A DNA stretch of 64,000 nucleotides, taken from the NCBI GenBank assembly GCA_006384855.1, contig VCJN01000209.1, positions 1-64,000 of the forward strand. Direction: 5' to 3'. This stretch comes from Tetraselmis striata (taxonomy: Eukaryota; Chlorophyta; Chlorodendrophyceae; Chlorodendrales; Chlorodendraceae). Position numbers and translations under genes: made by a program. The notes under the pieces were generated by a model. It was not told the DNA's origin and did no database searches. It saw only the letters and a list, made by a program, of their open reading frames with translations. Below are positions 55,991-64,000 of the stretch, piece after piece (position 1 is the first letter of the stretch; the number at the start of each line of letters is the position of its first letter).

Positions 55991-58900
55991 TAGTAGCTGT
56001 GCCCTTTTTGCAGTACCTATAGTAGTAGGTGGATTAGTTACTGCCCTTCTTGTGATTCACACCGGCAAGGGCGATGATTACGGATCCTGAGTACTGTACC
56101 TTAGATCCTAGGATCCTTGGTAATCCTTAGTACCAGTACGCGTACTCATTATATTGGACGTACGCTGACTGGCCAGGTACTGTACCGGTATGAGACTCGC
56201 ACCGGCACAGCTACTATGATAAAAAATATCCTACTACAGGAGATCACCATAAGCCGCGGTACGGTAGTATATAATAAATAATACACATACATGCACACAA
56301 AATATAGTTACACCTGCCCACAAAAGTCTTGACCCCCCTTGTCAAGCATCAATTGTACATTGGCCCATTATGAGCCCTCACCTTCGTTTCCGGCCGCGCC
56401 CTTCCATTTGTGATACGTGAACATGACATCATGCGTGAAGGAGCCCTAAGTGGCGTTTGGTGGGCTCTCGTTGTAAATGCCATACGTGCGCGTGTCGTTG
56501 TTCAGGGTTAGTAATGAATTTGATAACCCGGTGTCACAAGGGCACGAATTTTTATATCGCACGTGTATGCGCTCTATCTGTACGGATGCACGCCAAGAGT
56601 TATTAGCTCTACCATCGTAGAGCACATTCACAAAGGCGCGCTCTCCCCACCGTCGGCATGCAAGCAAGTGAGCAGTTCGGCCAATACTGCGATAAAGGCT
56701 TGAATGCTCAAAAGCCAGCCCACGTCCAGCTGTTGTCCGCATTCAATGCGCCCTTGCTTGGTAGAGCCGGGCTTCAGCCCATACTGCGCAGAGGTGCAGC
56801 CCCCGAGTCAGCGGGTGGGTCCCTATGGTCATCTACTAGGGAATCGTCCAAGGTATGTGGTAGGGCCGGCCATCAATACGCTCCCATATTCTACCTGTGT
56901 GTGGTTGGGTTGCGCCTAGCGGGCCCCTTAGCGGGGAAAATCCGCCCGCGCGGGGCGAGTACATACATCGCCTTTTTATCGGGATGCGGGTCGCGCGGTA
57001 AGCCACTGTACTAGGGTGTGTAGGAGAACCTAAAATTATTTGCATCGGGCTCCCCCTACCCCCCTCGGTTATATTTCCACCGAGAGGCCCGCCAGGGTTC
57101 GAACCTGTGCAGAGCGGAATCACGAGCTTAACAGCCCCCCCCCCCCCCCCCCCCCCCGCCCCCACCCCTCCGCCACCTATCACATCTCAAGCCGTTTCTA
57201 AGTTAATTATAAAAATGCGCCACTGTACCACTCGGCGGGCGGCGGCGCCTGTGCTGACGTGGCGATACGGACAGATACGTATAGGTCAAGACTTTTGAGG
57301 GGAACTGTACATGTAAACCGCTCTGTATGTATGTTCTTTACGCAGCAGTCGGTAGCGATTTGGTGCGCTGGTATCGGCCGGGAGCAAGAATCGGGTCAAT
57401 AGCGACTGTATATCATATTTTATAAATTAATAACTACATGACAGTACCAGCAGTACGTAGGGAGCTTGGGTGGTGTGGATGAGCGCATGCAAGGGCAAGG
57501 TCATACACGCTTTGTGGCGCTGAATAGAAATTGTATCATCTAATCTCATCTCGACTGATCTGGCCTTGCGAAAAACAACCCTGCTTAATATTGACAAATA
57601 TCATTGCGAATGACTGATATCATTGCGAGAATGAATGCCTTGCACGGAAATCTCTGAAATAGATGAGTACTTAAATTCAAATTTCCACGTCGGTGTCATT
57701 GTTGTTGTCGAAGCACGACTTGTAGTCTTTCTTGCGGGAGCGAGGCGGGCGGCCCGTCCAGGCGAGTCATCTATATATGGGCGCCTCGACATCCAGAAGC
57801 TTCGCCCTAGATAGTCACATTGCGGGAATAATGCATGGTTTGGATAGTGCCAGCACCCACATTGCCATGGCGGGTACCTTCACGTCATACGCGTCTCATT
57901 GCGCCGTACTCGGAGCCCTGATGGCGTGTTGGGGGGACTTGCAGATACTGTACATCATTCATACTTGGAATACGCCCCCCTTGAGCGATGCACGTGGGCG
58001 CCACGTTTTATTGTCCTCAAAGATCTTTTGCATCGTTGTTTCCACCAACATACATATAGGCATTGCAATGCACGCCATTCGCTGCCCACTCGGCTTCCGA
58101 CAGCGTGCAATGTGCATATGGCCATGCGCGCCATCATAGAAGAGCTTCTCCCTATGGCAAGGGGGCGCGAGAACCCTCCTATTGCGCTTGCAGAGGCCAC
58201 CATTTCAGCAAGATTGTTGCCCTGATTTTGCCCCTTCAGCAGCGGAATCCATACACAGGGCTTGTCACATACCCCAAACGACCTATCTCCATAAACGCAC
58301 GGCGTCCAGTTCTCATACCAAGGGCGCCATGTGCTACAAGCACAGCGGTAAGCGGCATAGCACAGGGCGCTTCACGGATGGCTCAGACTGTGGCGGTTTG
58401 TGTTGCGCTAGAGCCACATGCACTGCTTCAGCACAATTGAGAATGGAGACGATAAAATGCCGCAGGTGTGGGGGTTGAAGGTCCCGCGATGTGAACTACT
58501 TTGCGTTTCTGCTCGTCCCGGCCTCTGGCAGAACCTTCATATAATCCGGCGCCAGATTCGCATTGTGACTGTGCATACCCAACAATGGGCACGCCTGCTT
58601 AGTCCATTCAGGGCGCACGACATCCCCATGCAGGCATAATGCGCGTGGAGGGGGTGTAGAGTCTTGCATGTATTGTCTTGCGCTTCTCATGTCATGGTGC
58701 AGGCACGGCGCAAGCAACAGAATGCGCAAGCCACACAGTATGTATCATGGCGCGCATCGAGGTCCGCACGCAGAACAGCGACAGCCGGCAACTGAGCTCC
58801 TAGCGCCTCATACGGTAGGTAAACCAGGGTAGACGCTGTTGCGAACTACAATCAGTACATCTCAGCGGTGGCTGAGACGCACCGAGACATCAGCGACGTG

Positions 58901-59041
58901 ACTGGCATTGGGGTTAATCAAGCCTCTACATCCGCATCCCGCATGCTCTTCCACGGCGCGCAACTGGGAGGATGCGCAGTACCGTAGGTACCCCTTGCAT
59001 CTATCTGTTGCCATAGGATTGACGCCTAATGGTCCCGTCTA

Positions 59042-61657
59042 TCACCTCCTCATCCGCGCCGTGCGCTCACTCGCCGCCTCCACAGCGGCGCTCCGCTGCT
59101 CCTCCAACGCGCGGCGCAGCGCCTCCACCGCCAGCTCCCGCGACGGCGGGGGCGCGCGCTTGTTGGAAAACTCCGCCACGCCCTGCAGCGTCACCAGCCA
59201 CGCCACCGACGCCTCGATGAGGTACTCGTTGTAGAGCTCCTCCGCCTCCGCCGGCCCAGCCCCCTCGAGCTCCGCCGGCACTGGCCTCTCCGCCCAGTCT
59301 CGCGGAACCCTGGGAGGCGGCGGCAGTTTGTGCACCGCCGCGGCCCTCTCAAGCTCCAGCGTCTCCCGTAGGCGCCCCCACGCCGCGACCAGCCACTCCC
59401 TGGGCCCGCCCCCGTCACGCTCCTGCCCAAACACCCCCATCCAAGCAAACCCGTCCTCCTCTTGCTCTTCCTCCTCCCCGTCCGCGTCCCCGCCCCCTCC
59501 CGAAGCAGCGAGCGCCGCCTTCTCCGCCTTCAGCTCGTCCTGAACCTCCTCCCAGGTGCGGGTTGCAACCTGGCTGGCCAGGGTCCCGATGAGGACAACC
59601 GCTGCAAAGGTTGCCAACAGGACGGCATCATTGTCGCCCGGGTCCCCGTCCACCACCGACTTGGCGAAGACGCCCAGGTAGGCGTCGAGCGTGTAGGGCT
59701 TGAGGGAGGCGACAAAGGTGCCGCCCAGAAACTCGGGGAGCGCGAGCGCGGTGCTGGCGCCGTACACATACGAGTACATGCCCAGGGGGATGGGGAGAAG
59801 CGGCGCGAGGCGCAGGGTGAGGACCGTCTTGAAGCCGTCGTTGGAGACGGCGCGCTCCACGGCACGCAGAGCCGCGCGCTTCTCCACCTGCCAGCATGAC
59901 AGAGGGGTTTGCTCTGGGTGGGGTCTCACCCACACTCGCCCACGCTCACACAGCGTGCATGCCAGGGAAGGGGCGGCTGGGGATCTCCTCTAAATGCAGG
60001 GTGAGTCCTGAAGTACGTATGGCGGTCTTTGGCTCAGGGTGCATAGGGAGGAAGATGGCGCCGGCCCGAGGGGGGGAGGGGGGGGGGAATTGTAATAGGC
60101 CGCTGCGAGTGGAGTCTGTCCTGTGGCGGCGGCGCCTCACCTCGGGTGCCACTCGATCCCTAAGCACGGTGCGGCCAAGGCCAAAAGCGACTGCGCTGCC
60201 GAGAGTGGCGCACGCGGCGCTGGCGGCCCCGCCCTGCACCACGCCGCCAAAGAGGATGCCGGAGCTGACGGCCAGCACCACCCCCAGGGCGTCCAGGCAG
60301 GCCACCTTGGTCACGCACCACGCCCCTGCAAAGGCCGCTACCTGCGATGACGCCGACGCAAAGCGTACGCACAGGGGAGGGCCTCAGACAGTTTGTTGAA
60401 TGATGCAGGACAGGGGGCTGGCGGCAGCGAGCAGCTGCGGGAGGTACTGAATATGCTTTGGTGATTGGGAGGGGGGGGAGTTAGGTGCTTATAATGGATG
60501 GAAGAGTGGATGGGAGAGAGGAGGCCGGGGAGGATGAGACGGAATGAGGAATGACAAGCGGGAGCAGCAGGCAATGGTGAGAGGTTGTGCCCCTTGCCGC
60601 ACCTTCCAGGGGCCGAGCTCGTCGGCATAAGTGAGGGCCTGGTCCACCTGGTCCCGCAGCCCGCTGTCCTGCATGAAGTCCAGCCCCGCCACCGACAGCA
60701 GAGCCGCCCGGCCGCCCACCCGCAGAACAGTGGCCCCTGTGGCCACAGCAAAGGCCGTTGTCGCCACCGCCGTGCGCATGTCCTCCTTGGCCGCCGCCTC
60801 CTTGTCCTTTTTCTCCTGCTCAGTCTCCTCACCATTCTGCTCCTTCTAGGAATGCAGGCCAGTAGGCAGGTGAGGGTCGCATGTCGCACTGCAGCTTCTT
60901 ATCGGATGCAAAGGGCCAAGGCGTTCATCGTCCCCTTCCCGCCCCCCTTCCCAGGCACCGTTGTAACGAGAAGTAGCAGGGAGCGGTGGGAGTGATAATG
61001 ATGATGATGGGGATGAGGAGTTTGAGGAACCGGAGGCGGATGTGAAGGAGAGCGTTTCTGAGGGGGAGGTGCATGTGCCTGGAAGCAGATGGCCCTCCAG
61101 GCAGGGGGAAAGCAGGGGGGGAAGTAGGAGGGGATGCCGGGGGTAAGAGATAGTGGCTATGGGGCGGAGGTAGTCGGCAGCATGCGCCGACAGGGGGATA
61201 GAAGGTAAAAGTAGAGGTTGAGGCTGTGCTCAGGTGGGGCGGGGGAAGTTCGTTCAACGTTCCTGGGGCACAGGTGCGCGGGCCGGGGGGAGGTCGAGGC
61301 TGCCCGTGTAGCCCACACCTTGTCCTCGTCCTTGGGCTCCCCCCGGAGAGCCAGGGCCAGGTTCATCGCGTCCCGCATCGACGTCCGACGCCTCACCCTG
61401 CCCGCCGCAACGTTCTTCAGCTTGGCCTCTCTCACTTTGGCGGACAACCCATCGTCGCCGTTGCCCCCATCCTCGGGCGGCGCACCCCCCGCGCTGCCGC
61501 TGCCACCCCCCTCGGCTAGCGCCGGGAGCCGGGCGGCCCGCTTGTGCACCGTCCGAGCGCCTCTGGCCCGAAGAAGCAGCGGCGCTCGGCGGGCACCATC
61601 CGGACGAAGAGGGCGCACTGCGCTACCGCCCCGGACGACGACGCACGCACAGCGCAT
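59042..61657 (-). CDS. DedA/VTT-family membrane protein, probably plastid
   Basis: Four exons (61657-61319, 60845-60603, 60341-60141, 59887-59042), all with phase-0 junctions, predict 542 residues. The N-terminus (MRCACVVVRGGSAVRPLRPD, then Arg/Ala-rich) looks like a plastid transit peptide. Exon 2 carries a hydrophobic stretch (TAFAVATGATVLRVGG). Exons 3-4 hold the VTT/SNARE-associated core: LGVVLAVSSGILFGGVVQG, GLGRTVLRDRV, VEKRAALRAVERAV, LRLAPLLPIPLGMYSYVYGA and LPEFLGGTFVASLKP, then a last membrane segment (AVLLATFAAVVLIGTLAS). DedA-type proteins are linked to lipid scrambling or transport and membrane homeostasis. A soluble, partly acidic extension of about 170 residues follows the core and is unusually long. 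Confidence 0.82.
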
Positions 61658-62334
61658 CGTCCGCCCTACTCGAAGGCTGGCCAGCTGTGTACCAGGACCT
61701 GGAGAGACAGGCGGGGCACAGACCACGGCGGGCTGCTGAGTGCTGACTGATGGGTATCGACCGGACTACTGGAATCTACTGCTACCAGCCGTAACGACTA
61801 CGGGTAAGGAGGAATGCGACTAATTCGGATCAGACACGACTTGGACCGAAAATCCACTTAACCTGTTATTTCTTTGGCCACGCAGATCTAGGACGTCATG
61901 GGGCACTACGAGCAGAAAGTATGGCTCTTTGGCTGTCCGGAGAGCCCGGACCCGGACGATATGGTGCCCGGGAAGGGTCGGAGCCGGGGCAGCGAATGTA
62001 GGTCGGTCAATGCGATTTTTAAAATATTAAGCCGACAGCGCTTCTCAAAGTCAACAGCCGAGCCACTCACAGCCCAATTGTCGCGCCGACTGGGCATAGA
62101 ACCCAGTCCAAGCTCGCAGGCAGCCCACGGGGGGCCAAGTCGTTGCTCTGAGGTGCCAGTCGGTGGCGGAGCTCGAGTGCTATCGTTGGTCGTCGGCACC
62201 GTACGCAGATCGGTTGATCCCGTCGCCCACAATCGTTTTTAAAAACTCCGGACCGGCCGCAGCAGCAGGGGGGCATTTGGTAGCAGGATGCCAAGGCAAT
62301 GCTACCGGCTATCCAAACTAGTGACTGCACTTGG

Positions 62335-62366
<32 letters not shown>

Positions 62367-62964
62367 AGGGGGGGCGCTCGGGATGCTGAGAGCAGCTAAA
62401 GGGCACCCGGGGGCGGGGCAAGAGGGAGCATGGCCAATCATTGTGGAAGAGCGGAGACCCGCTTGCCTGCCATCGTATTATATCTTGCACAATATCTCTT
62501 GCTGCACTCATATCTCACATCACTAGCTTAGCTATAGTGACCCCCCCCCCCCCCCCCGCACCGCGTACGCACAAGCCTGGGTATACGCATCAACTGCCCG
62601 CCGGGATGAGAAACTGGTATTGGTAGTGTGTATGGGGGGGGGGGGGGGGGGGGGGGCGAAAGAGCTGCCAATTGCTGCCAAGCTGGTGCGTTACATTGGG
62701 GCAGGCGCTAGGCAGACAATTGGGGCTCGCTTCAGAGCATTGTCTAGTGCCTATGCGGCTGCGCCGCCTCCGCCGCATGCAGACTCTCCGGGCTCACCAG
62801 CACCGCCACCTCAGTCATGCGGCCCTGCATCCCGCAGCCCGCCGCCGCCAGCCAGATTAGAGGTATCCAGAAGCCAGTGCTGGGGTTGTTGCGGCATGAC
62901 CGCATAGTTTTCAGCGGCTGCCCTCCACAGCTTGTAATGCACCCCTTTCCGCCGATTCCGCTGT
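61658..62964. other. Intergenic region
   Basis: No gene is supported. G-runs lie at about 62338-62366 and 62633-62656 and a C-run at about 62541-62557. The first 200 bases are the 5' flank of the DedA gene. Confidence 0.5.
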
Positions 62965-63684
62965 ATGCGCTGTCTCGGGTCCTCACCGTTGTCGTTGTTG
63001 TCCCCGCCCTCCGCTGACTCGCTGCCTGACTCATCCCCCGCATCACAGTCCTCCTCGTCAGCACCGTGCTTGCGCTTTTTGACTCCGGAAGCAGCAGCCA
63101 ATGAGCCCAAGGTGGACAAGAGGGGGGCACTGGCAGCAGCCAACTCTGCAGTCAAGGCAGCAAGCGCTGCTGAGCAGTGGACTGCAAAGTGCGCGCAAGC
63201 TACCTCTGCTGTGAGCCTTGTGCTCGAGCAGTCGCTCGCCAAGACTGCTGAGCAGGCCCAGGTGCAGTCCGAACTGTCCGCTCTGGAGGCTCAGGCCCAG
63301 AGGGCCGCGCCCACTGAGGGACAGGGCGGCGAGGTGGAGGACGACGAAGTGGAGATCTTCGACGGGGAAGATGAGGATGACGATGAGGCAGAATGCGTGT
63401 CCGACGACCATTCTGTCGCCACCGAGCAGGCCAAGGACGCACTGGCAGCCTGCAGGCGGCACGCAGACGCAGCGAGGCTCAGCGCCGAGGCAGCACAGGC
63501 GTCGGCAGCCACTGCCAACGAGCGTGCAGCTCAACGGGCCGAGTCCGCACCTGCATCATCCCAGGCGCCACCAGTGACCCCGGCTGTTGACCCCGTAAAT
63601 CTTCCCATGGCACTAGATCCCCGCGCCCTGACGTGGTTAGCGGCTTACGCTGGCCATATTCAGGGTCTTGGGGGTGCGCCGTAG
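62965..63684 (+). CDS. Possible acidic Ala-rich coiled-coil protein
   Basis: A 239-codon open frame with Ala/Glu-rich heptad-like stretches (SAVKAASAAEQWTAKCAQA, KTAEQAQVQSELSALEAQAQ) around an acidic block (EVEDDEVEIFDGEDEDDDEA), ending at TAG. The opposite strand over 62811-63242 is also open and reads with a basic/acidic pattern, so strand choice is uncertain. No known domain is recognised. The true start may lie in an upstream exon. It could be one exon of a mobile-element protein. Confidence 0.35.
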   Translation: MRCLGSSPLSLLSPPSADSLPDSSPASQSSSSAPCLRFLTPEAAANEPKVDKRGALAAANSAVKAASAAEQWTAKCAQATSAVSLVLEQSLAKTAEQAQVQSELSALEAQAQRAAPTEGQGGEVEDDEVEIFDGEDEDDDEAECVSDDHSVATEQAKDALAACRRHADAARLSAEAAQASAATANERAAQRAESAPASSQAPPVTPAVDPVNLPMALDPRALTWLAAYAGHIQGLGGAP

Positions 63685-64000
63685 CCAGCAGCGGGTGTGT
63701 GTGACGCCGCTTGGGCGGCGTAAGGGCGGAGGGTGGGTGAGCGTGTTGGCACATCGGGCGCCGCACGCGGCTGATCCAAATTATGAAAAAAAACGATTTC
63801 GGCTTTTCTGACCACCCAAGCTGCCACCAGCTGCCCTGCTGCCTACAGTTGGAATCAGCGCAAATCCACCTAGGGCAGCCTAGCCCTACAGCTAAACTTG
63901 GCCCCTGAAGTGATCCGAACAGCAACGGTTAAAACTTGTGCCCAAACAAGCCAGAATGCCAGGTTTTCGGTCCAAACTGCGTCATTGCTCCTTAGTCCTT
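63685..64000. other. Right edge, no feature seen
   Basis: About 315 bp downstream of the possible coiled-coil ORF, with an A-run near 63784. Nothing else is recognised. Confidence 0.5.

Larger units (their letters stand above)
55505..59041. other. Gene-poor, AT-richer intergenic region
   Basis: No gene is supported across 3.5 kb. It holds dispersed repeat copy 5, the second copy of the 34930-35025 repeat, a C-run at about 57134-57156, and a B-box-like GGTTCGAACCC on the minus strand near 57093-57105 without a foldable tRNA around it. ORFs at 57732-58480 lack any recognisable domain. Confidence 0.5.

Noticed and set aside
57085..57110. tRNA-like B box (GGTTCGAACCC) on the minus strand
   Set aside because: No matching acceptor stem or A box can be found on either strand; at most a SINE remnant.

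Overview
The window looks like nuclear DNA of a GC-rich green alga (Chlorophyta). The coding regions are split by many short GT-AG introns, usually with GTG donors. There are plant-type thiamine enzymes, a plant-type 24-residue leucine-rich repeat (LRR), plastid-transit-like N-termini, and tyrosine-recombinase elements with split direct repeats of the kind known from volvocine algae. Long homopolymeric C or G runs are common and lie mostly in introns. The lineage below Chlorophyta cannot be fixed from the sequence. Exon boundaries given here were found by eye from splice motifs, phase agreement and protein family conservation.

Left part (1-15.4 kb): a 5'-truncated DDE transposase-like gene (+, to 3618); a small UVR/TPR gene (+, 4858-6283); and a secreted trypsin/beta-sandwich/LRR gene (-, about 8584-13505) whose LRRs lie in a tandem array of 72-nt exons, each coding exactly one repeat. 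Upstream of it are an imperfect 326-bp tandem duplication and a 1.03-kb element with terminal inverted repeats.

Mobile-element block (15.4-22.6 kb): two nearly identical 3.2-kb tyrosine-recombinase elements in the same orientation. Each has split direct repeats (A1-ORFs-B1A2-B2) and encodes a Gag-like protein and a recombinase, but no reverse transcriptase. The next 4.5 kb (22.5-27.1 kb) holds nothing that can be called confidently.

Centre (27.1-42.7 kb): one long gene of about 25 exons reads TenA - HAD phosphatase - ThiD - ThiE. It joins the activities that land plants carry on two proteins (TH2 and TH1) into one predicted polypeptide of about 1108 residues. Its last intron carries a 139-bp Mutator-like MITE. 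Just beyond it lies an inverted, broken copy of the UVR/TPR gene.

Right part (42.7-64 kb): an RNA-binding protein with two RRMs, resembling RBM26/27 (+, 44209-47907); a helicase-like gene whose Walker A motif follows, rather than precedes, the DEAH box (-, 48469-53316); an intronless WD40 gene (-, 53453-55504); a DedA/VTT-family membrane protein with a plastid-like N-terminus (-, 59042-61657); and a possible acidic coiled-coil ORF near the right edge. Several dispersed and simple repeats sit between them. Apart from the thiamine steps, the genes do not form an obvious functional cluster, as is usual for a nuclear chromosome.
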